Below, one piece after another: positions 24,159 to 33,001 of a stretch of 64,000 bases of DNA. How positions within the stretch are numbered: the first letter of the stretch is position 1; each line of letters opens with the position of its first letter. Both the position numbers and the translations under genes were made by a program. Source of the DNA: Planctomycetota bacterium (GTDB lineage: Bacteria; Planctomycetota; Phycisphaerae; Phycisphaerales; SM1A02); NCBI GenBank assembly GCA_022574595.1, contig JACZRS010000002.1, forward strand, positions 310,001 through 374,000, written 5' to 3'. The notes under the pieces are model-generated. The model saw only the letters and a list, made by a program, of their open reading frames with translations, did not search any database and was not told where the DNA came from.

Positions 24159-25120
24159 ACAAATCTAATCGTTTGTGGGTAATCCTGTTTATTATAGGGG
24201 CAGTCCTGGTTGCGGGACGCATGCTCATAAGCCAAAGCTTAATAGGCAAAGCTTATGTACAAGCTGTGCCGGTCAACGCTGATGAAGAAAACGAAGATCA
24301 CAAGTGGACTCTTTACGAACAGTCAAGCCAAACCAAATTCAATGAAGCAGTCCTGGAAGACCCGAATCAAACTAAATACTTGTTCAGCTTCTCAAGAACA
24401 ATTGGCGTTTGGATTGCTGCACTCTTAACAATATTTGTTCTGTCATTTCTCATTAGAGACAATCCGTTATACAAATTCGCGGAATCCATTTTTATAGGGA
24501 TATCAGCTGCTTACTGGATGGTCGTAGGCTTCTGGTCAACTGTTGTTCCCAACCTATTTGGAAAACTCTCACCAGATATGGTGCGCGACTGGGCAATGCC
24601 CGGGCTGGGGATAGATGAACGAGTTGAGCTAATGTACATCGTGCCACTGGTGCTTGGACTTATGCTGCTTTGGATACTTTCACCAAAGGGTGGTTGGATA
24701 AGCAGATGGCCAACGGCGTTTATCATCGGCGTGTTCTGTGGCCTAAGGCTTATCACATTCATTCACGCAGACTTCCTAAGCCAAATCCGTAACGGAATTG
24801 CTCCTTTGTGGATGGTAGATAGTTCAGGATCATTTGATTTCTGGGAATCGCTGCGAAATGTATTTCTAATCATCGGTGTTCTTTCCTGTCTCGTCTACTT
24901 CTTCTTCTCGTTTGAACACAAGGGCATTATTGGCAAGACCGCGAAGCTGGGCATCTGGTTCATGATGATTACATTCGGTGCCGCCTTCGGCTATACCGTC
25001 ATGGGTCGAATTGCTCTGCTGGCCATTCGCCTGGAGTTCCTCTTTGACGATTGGCTCTGGCTTATTGACCCGACGGGTAAGCGGCTAGAGGCTGTGATAT
25101 CCATGCTGGGGCTGTTCTGA
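24155..25120 (+). CDS. Polytopic membrane protein, last gene of the MutL-like operon
   Basis: 321 residues with about seven membrane helices (first at about 8-24; others near 85, 112, 165, 190, 228, 262). An early extracytoplasmic loop is acidic (VNADEENEDHKW). No known family recognised. Start is coupled to the preceding stop by ATGA. About 195 bp without a gene separate it from rpmF, marking the end of the operon; no clear terminator hairpin was found. Confidence 0.72.
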   Translation: MNKSNRLWVILFIIGAVLVAGRMLISQSLIGKAYVQAVPVNADEENEDHKWTLYEQSSQTKFNEAVLEDPNQTKYLFSFSRTIGVWIAALLTIFVLSFLIRDNPLYKFAESIFIGISAAYWMVVGFWSTVVPNLFGKLSPDMVRDWAMPGLGIDERVELMYIVPLVLGLMLLWILSPKGGWISRWPTAFIIGVFCGLRLITFIHADFLSQIRNGIAPLWMVDSSGSFDFWESLRNVFLIIGVLSCLVYFFFSFEHKGIIGKTAKLGIWFMMITFGAAFGYTVMGRIALLAIRLEFLFDDWLWLIDPTGKRLEAVISMLGLF

Positions 25121-25182
25121 CCAGGTTAAGTGAGCGCAAACGACACAAAAGCGAGTATATAACTATCCATTAGGATGCACGC

Positions 25183-25210
25183 TTGACTTTCTAAGTTACG
25201 GTTTTAGAGT
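25183..25210 (+). promoter_or_regulatory. Candidate promoter of the rpmF-plsX-fab cluster
   Basis: TTGACT at 25183-25188, 16-bp spacer, TAGAGT at 25205-25210. The -35 is good and the -10 moderate. It lies in the gap before rpmF, the first gene of the cluster. Confidence 0.4.
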
Positions 25211-25314
25211 TGGCAGCTTGCTTGCCTTGACGTGGGCATCCGGCAATCGCAGATTGATTCCGGCATATGGGCAGGACTAACCTCAGAAAATGGGCACTTT
25301 TAGGAAGGACCAAA

Positions 25315-25500
25315 ATGGCCGTTCCCGCATTTAGAACTTCTCCCGCTCGCAAACGTAGGCGACGATCACATCTAGCAATCAAAGCTGATGCACATGTGGT
25401 TTGTCCAAACTGCGGAGACGCCAAGCGGCCTCATCACGCCTGCACATCCTGTGGATTTGTAAAACCAGGTCTTCAGGTACGAGTCGGCGAGGAAGACTGA
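25315..25500 (+). CDS. rpmF: Ribosomal protein L32
   Basis: 61 residues. Typical bL32: MAVPAFRTSPARKRRRRSH, then a four-cysteine zinc ribbon CPNCG...CTSCG. The start at ATG 25315 is fixed by the conserved N-terminus AVP; the upstream in-frame codons are not part of the protein. First gene of the rpmF-plsX-fabH-fabD cluster, an arrangement found in many bacteria; 3 bp before plsX. Confidence 0.95.
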   Translation: MAVPAFRTSPARKRRRRSHLAIKADAHVVCPNCGDAKRPHHACTSCGFVKPGLQVRVGEED

Positions 25501-25503
25501 TCC

Positions 25504-26535
25504 ATGCGGATCGGACTGGATGTGATGGGGGGGGACAACGCCCCGGACGCTATCATTGATGGAGCCCTGGGGTCACTAGACCAACTTGACCAGGACGATC
25601 AATTGGTACTGGTTGGTGATAAAGAGATTATTGAAAAAGCAATCTCCGATAGAGGCGTCGATGATCCACGCCTGGAAATTATTGCATCAACTCAGCAATT
25701 CCCCAATGATGTCTCGCCTGTCGAAGCAATTCGAGGTTACCCCGATAGCTCGATAGCTGTCCTGGCGGAAATCGCAAGTGAGCGCAAATCAAGTAAACGA
25801 GGCATTGAAAAAGTAGATGGAATTATCTCCGCAGGTAACACTGGCGTTTGCGTTACAGCAGCGCAAATGTCAATGCGAAGATTGCCCAATGTAAGCCGGC
25901 CCGGCATCACTTGCACTATTCCGACATTTGCGGGGCCTGTTGTTCTAATTGATGTGGGCGCAAACATCGAACCCAAACCTCACCATCTTGCTCAATATGG
26001 CGTAATGGGTGGCATTTATGCACAACTAATACTCGGTATTGATAATCCTCGCGTTGCGCTAATGAATGTTGGTGGAGAAGAGCAAAAGGGCACAAGCCAC
26101 ATGAGAGATGCCCGAGATCGCCTTCGTTCTACTCCATCGATCAATTTCATTGGGAATATAGAAGGCAGAGCTGTGTTTAACGGCGAGTCTGATGTTGTCA
26201 TCACAGATGGGGTTGTGGGCAATGTCATGATTAAACTCGCAGAGGGACTCTCAGCGGGGATCTTCAAAGCCATCGGTAGAGAAGTTAACGCAATCGATCC
26301 AGATCTGTCCAAGCGGCTTGAAGTCGTCATTAAGAAAATCTACGCGGATCACGATTATCACGAATATGGCGGAGCACCACTACTCGGAGTTAATGGACTT
26401 TGCTTGATTAGTCACGGTTCAAGTGTTGCACGAACTTTCACTAATGCAATAATTCGATCAATACAGTTTTGCAGTTCGGGTGTAAACCAAGCGATCTCTG
26501 AAAAACTCGCGCTTCAAGAAGAAGCTGTTGTATGA
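25504..26535 (+). CDS. plsX: Phosphate acyltransferase PlsX
   Basis: Makes acyl-phosphate from acyl-ACP for phospholipid synthesis. 343 residues. Recognised by MRIGLDVMGGDNAPDAIIDG at the N-terminus, GIISAGNTGVCVTAAQ, VLIDVGANIEPKP, ALMNVGGEEQKG, NFIGNIEGR and DVVITDGVVGNVMIKLAEG. Overlaps fabH by 4 nt (ATGA), so the two are translationally coupled. Confidence 0.95.
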   Translation: MRIGLDVMGGDNAPDAIIDGALGSLDQLDQDDQLVLVGDKEIIEKAISDRGVDDPRLEIIASTQQFPNDVSPVEAIRGYPDSSIAVLAEIASERKSSKRGIEKVDGIISAGNTGVCVTAAQMSMRRLPNVSRPGITCTIPTFAGPVVLIDVGANIEPKPHHLAQYGVMGGIYAQLILGIDNPRVALMNVGGEEQKGTSHMRDARDRLRSTPSINFIGNIEGRAVFNGESDVVITDGVVGNVMIKLAEGLSAGIFKAIGREVNAIDPDLSKRLEVVIKKIYADHDYHEYGGAPLLGVNGLCLISHGSSVARTFTNAIIRSIQFCSSGVNQAISEKLALQEEAVV

Positions 26536-27533
26536 CAATGGTTCATAAATATGGCGTGCACATCGCCGGCACTGGTTCAGCCGTTCCACCACGCATACTT
26601 ACAAATGCCTGTTTGGAAAAAATTATTGATACTTCTGATGAATGGATTGTTCAGCGAACAGGTATCCATGAACGAAGAATTGTAGATCAAGACAAAGAAG
26701 GGACATTCACACTTTCATGTGATGCACTTAATAATGCACTTGATGATGCTTCAATAAGCCCATCAGAGTTGGACCTGGTAATCGTTGCTACAGTTACCGG
26801 CGAAATGACTTGCCCTGCGGTTTCAGCAAGAGTTGTATCTACAATCGGCGCTACTCCTGCAGGAGCATTTGACCTACTGGCTGCGTGTTGTGGGTTTGTA
26901 TACAGCATCAACGTCGCAGATGCGATTGTCCGAAGTGGGCGCTACAAGACAGTAGGAGTGGTTGGATGTGATGCAATGAGTACTGCGGTGGATTACAAGG
27001 ATAGATCCGTTTCGATTCTCTTTGGTGATTGTGCTGGCGCGGTGATTCTTACTCGTGATGACGATCCTGAAATAGGGTGCTTATACCAAAACATGCACTC
27101 TGATGGAGCACATTGGGAATCGCTTTATATACCAAGGCGAAAACAAGAAATCCCAGATTGTGACAAGGATAATCCTAACGTCTTAGGTACTCTTCGCATG
27201 AAGGGACGCGAGATCTATAAATTCGCAGTTTCAAAGATGAGGCTGATGATTGAAGAAGCTTTAGAAGCTACGGGTCTTGATGCGGATCAAATCAGCCAAT
27301 TCATTTGCCATCAATCTAATCTGAGAATCATAGAATCTGCTCGAGATAAACTCGGATTGCCACGCGAAAAGGTATATATCAATATCGACAAGTATGGAAA
27401 CTCCTCAGCTGGTTCTGTTGGACTTTGCTTTGATGAAATTCGACGAGCGGGGAAGGTAAAACCAGGCGATTACATAATGTTCATAGCAATCGGCGGGGGG
27501 TTAACCTGGACAACAAGCGTCTGGAAAGTTTAA
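26532..27533 (+). CDS. fabH: Beta-ketoacyl-ACP synthase III
   Basis: Starts fatty acid synthesis by condensing acetyl-CoA with malonyl-ACP. 333 residues. Catalytic Cys in FDLLAACCGFVYSI, His in FICHQSNLRIIE, Asn in KYGNSSAGSVGL; N-terminal IAGTGSAVPPRILTN and TSDEWIVQRTGI. The alternative ATG six nt later (MVHKYG) may be used. In operon between plsX and fabD. Confidence 0.94.
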   Translation: MTMVHKYGVHIAGTGSAVPPRILTNACLEKIIDTSDEWIVQRTGIHERRIVDQDKEGTFTLSCDALNNALDDASISPSELDLVIVATVTGEMTCPAVSARVVSTIGATPAGAFDLLAACCGFVYSINVADAIVRSGRYKTVGVVGCDAMSTAVDYKDRSVSILFGDCAGAVILTRDDDPEIGCLYQNMHSDGAHWESLYIPRRKQEIPDCDKDNPNVLGTLRMKGREIYKFAVSKMRLMIEEALEATGLDADQISQFICHQSNLRIIESARDKLGLPREKVYINIDKYGNSSAGSVGLCFDEIRRAGKVKPGDYIMFIAIGGGLTWTTSVWKV

Positions 27534-27569
27534 CAACTAAACATCTACCATCCAATTGGTCTCTAGCAA

Positions 27570-28496
27570 ATGTCACAAGAACCAATCGTAATTCTGTGTC
27601 CCGGCCAAGGTGCTCAGGCTGTAGGAATGGGAAAAGCCTGGCGGGATGCCAGTGATGCTGCTGCAAGTACTTTTAGGGAAGCGGATGAAATTCTCGCAAA
27701 TTCGCTTGGTGCGCCGCTAAGTGAACTTTGCTTTGAAGGGCCTGCTGAAAAGTTAAATAGAACAGATATCACACAGCCGGGCCTTTATGTCTGTGGCGTT
27801 GCCAGCTATCGGGGTATGGTTCAGCTACATGGGCCCATGCCGATCGCCGCTGCTGCGGGTCTATCGCTTGGGGAATACACAGCTTTACATCTGGCTGGTG
27901 CGTTTGATTTTGCCCAAGGCTTAAAACTCGTTGCTCTGAGAGGCAAACTCATGCAGGAAGCAGCTGAGGCTATTGATAGTTCGATGGTCGCCTTGATTGG
28001 AGCAGATGAGGAGCAAGCCCAGGCGATCTGCGATGAGGCCTCACAAGGCGAGGTGCTGGTCACCGCAAACTTCAATGCACCCGGTCAAATAGTCCTCTCA
28101 GGACACACCTCAGCCTGTAATAGGGCTGTCCAAGCTGCCCAGGAGAAGCAGATCAGGGCCACGAGCCTTACCGTGGCTGGGGCCTTCCATTCACCACTTA
28201 TGCAGTCAGCAGCTGATAAGCTAGGCGAAGCTTTAGCGTCAATCACCATTGGGGAGTTGAAAACGCAGGTTTGGTCAAATGTCACGGGAAAACCCCATGA
28301 TCCACATAATCCGGAACTTATTAGGCAAAGGCTCGTCGAACAGATTATTAACCCTGTTCGTTGGGACGAAACCTGTCAACAGCTCGCCCTAGAGGGTACA
28401 ATGGAGTTCCGTGAACTCGCCCCCAGCGGTGTGCTTCGAGGACTAATGCGTCGTATCAACCGTAACGTGAAGGTACACAAACATGATGAACCGTAA
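27570..28496 (+). CDS. fabD: Malonyl-CoA:ACP transacylase
   Basis: Loads malonyl groups on ACP. 308 residues. Nucleophile elbow in AAAGLSLGEYTAL (GxSxGE), glutamine oxyanion motif LCPGQGAQAVGMG at the N-terminus, catalytic His in VAGAFHSPLM. 36 bp after fabH. The lipoprotein gene that follows starts 14 nt before this stop. Confidence 0.94.
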   Translation: MSQEPIVILCPGQGAQAVGMGKAWRDASDAAASTFREADEILANSLGAPLSELCFEGPAEKLNRTDITQPGLYVCGVASYRGMVQLHGPMPIAAAAGLSLGEYTALHLAGAFDFAQGLKLVALRGKLMQEAAEAIDSSMVALIGADEEQAQAICDEASQGEVLVTANFNAPGQIVLSGHTSACNRAVQAAQEKQIRATSLTVAGAFHSPLMQSAADKLGEALASITIGELKTQVWSNVTGKPHDPHNPELIRQRLVEQIINPVRWDETCQQLALEGTMEFRELAPSGVLRGLMRRINRNVKVHKHDEP

Positions 28497-29307
28497 ACGA
28501 AACATGATCATAGCCGTGGGCAATTTGGCCTGCGTGGCTGTGATTGTCGCAATGACCGGATGTGGAAGTGAAGAGCCAGAAACAGCGCCTGTTGTTTATA
28601 CACCCCCACCACCACCACCTCCTGCAGCTCCAACTGTAACCCCAGTTCAGACCCTTATGAGCCAATTGGGTATTGATGAACGAATTGAAATGGAAGAGGA
28701 ATGGGCTCCGGACAACGATGAAGGTCGCATAGCCGTTCTGGAATTCTTCGATGCATTTGCACGTGGCGACAACACAGTGGTTGCAAGCATGCTTTCTATG
28801 GCGGATCGCATGGAACTTGACGCATTGGTCGAGTCAGGCAAGTGGAGCAGCATAACAGCTCAGATTTCCCGTATTCAAATTCAGGCTGGATACAATCCTA
28901 ATGACCCGAAGACTGCAAAAAGCAAGGGCGATGCCTGTACGGTTGCAATGATTTTCGTTGGTACATCCTTTCAGCCGCAACTTTGGCACTTTAGTAGTGA
29001 CGACTACGATGAAGGCATGGTCTTTGGTGCTGGCGCAACTCCACCAGGGATAATGGATCGGCTTACTGGTACTGACTGGATCGCAGCGTGGTTTGGCATC
29101 CTCGATGAAGAGTGGGCCCTTGCCGACGTTCCGGATGAAGAACTGTTCATCGCGCAAAAGAACTATGACACTGGCGACGATGGCGAATCCAGCGGTAGCG
29201 GCCCCGATGCTAGACCAGACAACCCAATGTCACCAGGAGGCGCACCGGGATTAGGCAGGCGAAAGAGACCAGGTGGTAAGCGAAAGCCACCAGGCCCTGG
29301 CGGCTAA
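28483..29307 (+). CDS. Predicted lipoprotein of unknown function within the fab cluster
   Basis: 274 residues. Lipobox VAMTGC at about residues 21-26 after a hydrophobic segment, then a polyproline spacer (TPPPPPPPAA) and a domain (VLEFFDAFARGDNTVVASMLSMADRMELDALVESGKW) of the type seen in SnoaL/NTF2-like folds, with a Gly/Pro/Lys/Arg-rich C-terminal tail. No family recognised. It overlaps fabD and precedes a strong terminator, so it ends the rpmF-fabD transcript. Confidence 0.7.
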   Translation: MMNRKRNMIIAVGNLACVAVIVAMTGCGSEEPETAPVVYTPPPPPPPAAPTVTPVQTLMSQLGIDERIEMEEEWAPDNDEGRIAVLEFFDAFARGDNTVVASMLSMADRMELDALVESGKWSSITAQISRIQIQAGYNPNDPKTAKSKGDACTVAMIFVGTSFQPQLWHFSSDDYDEGMVFGAGATPPGIMDRLTGTDWIAAWFGILDEEWALADVPDEELFIAQKNYDTGDDGESSGSGPDARPDNPMSPGGAPGLGRRKRPGGKRKPPGPGG

Positions 29308-29372
29308 ATAAGCAAACTGAGAAGGCTCTGCAAGATAGTAGTTGGCTTCCTCAGTAATGACACTACAATCCA

Positions 29373-29401
29373 GGCCCGCCAATTAATGGCGGGCCTTTTT
29401 T
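29373..29401 (+). terminator. Rho-independent terminator after the lipoprotein gene
   Basis: Perfect 9-bp stem GGCCCGCCA/TGGCGGGCC with a 5-nt loop (ATTAA) followed by six T. Splits the fab cluster into two transcription units. Confidence 0.92.
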
Positions 29402-29436
29402 ACTTTACGATTTTCTTCACCACTGCAGTTTAGAAT

Positions 29437-30183
29437 TTGAGGTCAATCATCGAGCAACGCATCGCAATAGTTACTGGAGCCAGCCGCGGAATCGGTCGAG
29501 CAATTGCTGAACGGCTTGCTGCCGATGGACGCTTGGTTGTTTTAGTCAGCCGTTCCGCGGATGCACTAGAAGAAGTTCATCAAGCCATATGCCAAGCTGG
29601 CGGTCAATCCGAAGTTTTTGTGTGCGATGTAGCTGATGGCGATGCTCTTGGATCTACAATAGAAGGCATTGCTTCAAAGCATGGCCGACTTGACATCCTG
29701 GTAAACAACGCAGGAATGACGCGAGATGGACTTTGCCTGAGGATGAGCAATGAGGATTTCGATCAAGTAATAAATGTAAATCTACGCTCAGCGTTTATCG
29801 CTTGTAAAACAGCGGCCAGGCCCATGATGCGCGGTCGATTTGGCCGGCTGATAAATATCGGGTCAGTAGTCGGCCTCGTCGGAAACGCCGGCCAGGTCAA
29901 CTACGCAGCAGCCAAGGCTGGTCTATCTGGAATGACCAAATCATTTGCCAAGGAGCTTGGCCCTAAGGGAATTACCGCAAATGTCATCGCGCCTGGCTTT
30001 GTTGATACAGCAATGCTTGAAGCCCTTTCCCCTCAGATAAGGGAGCAGGCAGCTAAAGCTTTGCCGGTGAGGAGGTTTGCCAGGCCCGAGGAAATCGCCC
30101 ATGCGGTCTCGTTTGTAGCCTCAGACCTCGCCAGCTACTTTACAGGCCAAGTACTTACCGTAGACGGTGGAATGGTCTGCTAG
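29437..30183 (+). CDS. fabG: 3-oxoacyl-ACP reductase FabG
   Basis: NADPH-dependent SDR of fatty acid elongation, about 248 residues. VTGASRGIGRAIAERL, LVNNAGMTRDGL, SVVGLVGNAGQVNYAAAKAGLSG with the Ser-Tyr-Lys triad, and YFTGQVLTVDGGMVC. The start is unusual: an in-frame TAG lies at 29431-29433 and no ATG or GTG precedes the fold. TTG 29437 is the only standard choice but has no Shine-Dalgarno; GAGG at 29439-29442 is instead 6 nt before an ATC (29449). Confidence 0.92.
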   Translation: MRSIIEQRIAIVTGASRGIGRAIAERLAADGRLVVLVSRSADALEEVHQAICQAGGQSEVFVCDVADGDALGSTIEGIASKHGRLDILVNNAGMTRDGLCLRMSNEDFDQVINVNLRSAFIACKTAARPMMRGRFGRLINIGSVVGLVGNAGQVNYAAAKAGLSGMTKSFAKELGPKGITANVIAPGFVDTAMLEALSPQIREQAAKALPVRRFARPEEIAHAVSFVASDLASYFTGQVLTVDGGMVC

Positions 30184-30268
30184 GGGCTTTTTGATGATTT
30201 TATGCTTCCACAATAAGGCGCAAGCCGACTTTTCTGATATATCAATAAGTTGCCCAAAGCAGCTTTCT

Positions 30269-30296
30269 TTTACTTAACAGGTTTTGTGGCTATAGT
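30269..30296 (+). promoter_or_regulatory. Candidate acpP promoter
   Basis: TTTACT (30269-30274), 16-bp spacer, TATAGT (30291-30296) in the 169-bp gap before acpP. ACP is usually highly expressed and often has its own promoter. Confidence 0.45.
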
Positions 30297-30352
30297 GACC
30301 GCCTGATATCAGTGTACAGACGTACATCGTTACTTTTTGAGGAGAGTTCACC

Positions 30353-30628
30353 GTGACGGAAACCGAGATCGAAGCCAAAGTGATTGATATCGTCGCTGAG
30401 CAAATGGGCGTCGATAAAACCACGATCACACGCGACACTAACTTCACCAACGATCTTCATGCAGACAGTCTCGACACAGTTGAGTTGGTCATGGAGTTCG
30501 AAGACGAATTTGAAACGTCGATCCCGGACGAACACGCAGAGAAGATTCAAACGATCGGCCAGGCAATTAGCTTCATCAAAGAAGCGGTTGGTGCCGAATC
30601 TAACGATTCCTCCTCTGCTCAGGCCTAG
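30353..30628 (+). CDS. acpP: Acyl carrier protein
   Basis: 91 residues. Phosphopantetheine attachment at Ser in [19 protein letters not shown]; typical acidic four-helix protein with [13 protein letters not shown] before it. GTG start with GAGGAGA about 10 nt upstream. The C-terminal 10 residues (SNDSSSAQA) exceed the usual length by a few. Confidence 0.95.
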   Translation: MTETEIEAKVIDIVAEQMGVDKTTITRDTNFTNDLHADSLDTVELVMEFEDEFETSIPDEHAEKIQTIGQAISFIKEAVGAESNDSSSAQA

Positions 30629-30725
30629 TTAGTGAAGAAAGCTAAACGCCACCTTGCTCGACGTATAGTATTACACAATATCGTGCATTGCAGCCTTTGA
30701 ATCGTGAACCTGAGAACAACTGCGC

Positions 30726-31985
30726 ATGACTAGCATTCCAAAACTGCGTGTAGTTGTCAGTGGCATGGGGGCGGTATCTGACATAGGCAACAACGTTAAA
30801 AATTCGTGGCAGTCACTAATAGAAGGCCGCAGCGGTATTGCTGCAATCACTGCTTTCGTTCAAGACCAACAGTGGAAAGCAAGGATCGGAGGGGAAGTAA
30901 GAGATTGGGATCATACAAAGCTAATAGATGTCAAGGAAGCAAGACGAATGGATCGCTTTTGTTTGCTTGGCGTTTGCGCAGCTGTTGAAGCTGCTGAAGA
31001 TTGCGGTATTGACTTTACTGATGGTGATCCTTACAGACGAGGTGTCGTTATCGGTTCGGGAATTGGTGGCATCCTTACTATCGAACAAGGCCATCGTAAG
31101 CTAATAGAAATTGGACCTCGAAAAGTAAGTCCATTTACCGTACCCAGGCTTATGGTAAATGCCTGTGCGGGAAATGTTTCTATTAGATTTAACCTAAAAG
31201 GCGTAAATTCCGCTGTGGCGACAGCCTGCGCAACAGGTGGACATGCCATCGGTACTGCAATGCAGCTTATTCAGCGGGGCGACGCAGATGTTATGCTGGC
31301 GGGCGGAGCTGAAGCAGCAATTACTCCGCTTTGTATTGCATCGTTCGCTGCAATGAATGCACTTTCTACAAGAAACCATGATCCAACGAGAGCATCAAGA
31401 CCATTCGACCGTGATCGTGATGGATTTGTTCTTGCTGAAGGTGCTGCTGTTGTTGTATTAGAAGAACTTGAGCACGCTAAAGCACGCGGAGCAAGAATTG
31501 ATGCCGAAATCGTAGGCTTCGGTTCAACCGGCGATGCCGGACACATTGCTGCTCCCGATCCTCAGGGCAGAGGCGCACTACGAGCAATGCAAGCTGCGGT
31601 GAAAGACGCTGAACTTAATCTCGATGATGTTGATTACATAAATGCACACGGAACTTCTACTCCGCTTGGTGATTCTGCTGAGGTGAAAGCGGTGAAGGGA
31701 CTATTTGGCGATCACGCATACAAACTTGTTATGAGTTCGACAAAATCTATGACCGGCCACGCGCTAGGAGCAGCTGGAGGACTCGAATCAGTCTTCAGCA
31801 TTCTTGCAGTTAAAAATGACATTGTCCCGCCTACTATAAACCTGGATAACCCTGATGAAGGATTTGATCTGGACTTCGCTGCAAATACAGCGCAAAAACG
31901 AAAAGTCCGCTGTGCCATAAATAACACATTCGGCTTCGGCGGACACAACGTAACGCTTGTGTTTAAGAAATACGACGGAACATAA
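30726..31985 (+). CDS. fabF: Beta-ketoacyl-ACP synthase II
   Basis: Elongation condensing enzyme, 419 residues. Catalytic Cys in SAVATACATGGHAIG, His in NAHGTSTPLGD and in STKSMTGHALGAAGG, plus NNTFGFGGHNV at the C-terminus. 97 bp after acpP on the same strand, the usual acpP-fabF order. Confidence 0.94.
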   Translation: MTSIPKLRVVVSGMGAVSDIGNNVKNSWQSLIEGRSGIAAITAFVQDQQWKARIGGEVRDWDHTKLIDVKEARRMDRFCLLGVCAAVEAAEDCGIDFTDGDPYRRGVVIGSGIGGILTIEQGHRKLIEIGPRKVSPFTVPRLMVNACAGNVSIRFNLKGVNSAVATACATGGHAIGTAMQLIQRGDADVMLAGGAEAAITPLCIASFAAMNALSTRNHDPTRASRPFDRDRDGFVLAEGAAVVVLEELEHAKARGARIDAEIVGFGSTGDAGHIAAPDPQGRGALRAMQAAVKDAELNLDDVDYINAHGTSTPLGDSAEVKAVKGLFGDHAYKLVMSSTKSMTGHALGAAGGLESVFSILAVKNDIVPPTINLDNPDEGFDLDFAANTAQKRKVRCAINNTFGFGGHNVTLVFKKYDGT

Positions 31986-32218
31986 TTCAGCCTTGGCTTG
32001 AAATAATCGCTTTGCTCCGATCGTCAAGGTCTGTGAAATTAAGGTTCTATTAGTCCTTTATTAGAACAATTAGACACTTTTCTCGCCTGCCAGGTTGCTA
32101 TAAGTGCTAATCTCACAACAACTTATTGCATATGAAATCATCCTTGTATAGGTTATAGACGGAAGACTTTTCATTCAATTGGCACGCCGATTGAGTTAAC
32201 CTAGAGGAGATTACCATC

Positions 32219-33001
32219 ATGACCTTTATCAAACCTAATTTAGTGGCCGCTTGCGCAGCCATCCTCGTCTGCGGGTCTGCATTTGCTGATAACTTTGCAC
32301 TTAGTGCGATTGACCGGGGTTGGTACAACAACTCAGGTTTACATTCGCCTACAAATATGAATTATGTAACTGGAGAATTCATTGGCCAGGAGTATCGCAA
32401 CTGGTTTGTGTTTGATCTCTCAAATATTTCACAAGAAATCCTCTTAATACAATTCATCGCTTTGAACCCAAGTGGTGACAATTCAGGCTACGTAAGCCCG
32501 GATCCAACTGAAACATACTCGATCTTTGATGTTTCAACTGACATCAACTTACTTACTTCAGGCAATGCAGGCATCGAAGCATTTGATGACCTTGCAACAG
32601 GTAATGTATACGCAAGCCAAGTAGCTTCCCAAGAAGATAATGGCACATATTTAACCATCATGCTAAATGAAAACGCTCTTGCGGATGCAAATAAAGCAAT
32701 TGGCGGATTATGGGCGATCGGTGGTTTACTAACTACTATTGATCTTAAAACCGAAGACATTGAGCAGCTATTTAGTGCTACTAACAATGGTATACTCAAC
32801 GACACTTTCATCTTAGTAATAACAGCAAATCCTATACCCGGTGATTTAGATGGCGACGGAGTAGTTGGCACAAGTGACTTGCTTATATTGCTCACACTTT
32901 GGGGGGAGTGCATCAATTGCAAGGATTGCCTGGCTGACCTGGATGATGATTGCAATATCGGTACAAGTGATTTACTGATTCTGCTCAATAATTGGGGATA
33001 A
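32219..33001 (+). CDS. Secreted protein with two C-terminal dockerin-like repeats
   Basis: 260 residues. Signal peptide 1-23 (cleavage near SAFA-DN), then a 180-residue beta-rich domain of unknown type (GQEYRNWFVFDLSNI, SGNAGIEAFDDLATG), then two Ca-binding-like repeats: PGDLDGDGVVGTSDLLILL and CLADLDDDCNIGTSDLLILL, each ending in WG. This GC-type dockerin-like tail is typical of Planctomycetes and Phycisphaerae secreted proteins and probably serves surface attachment. Strong Shine-Dalgarno AGAGGAG. Confidence 0.82.
   Translation: MTFIKPNLVAACAAILVCGSAFADNFALSAIDRGWYNNSGLHSPTNMNYVTGEFIGQEYRNWFVFDLSNISQEILLIQFIALNPSGDNSGYVSPDPTETYSIFDVSTDINLLTSGNAGIEAFDDLATGNVYASQVASQEDNGTYLTIMLNENALADANKAIGGLWAIGGLLTTIDLKTEDIEQLFSATNNGILNDTFILVITANPIPGDLDGDGVVGTSDLLILLTLWGECINCKDCLADLDDDCNIGTSDLLILLNNWG

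Noticed and set aside
32179-32195. Sigma-54-like TTGGCACG-N4-TTGAG before the dockerin gene
   Set aside because: The essential -12 GC is GA, and the start of transcription would fall inside the Shine-Dalgarno sequence.
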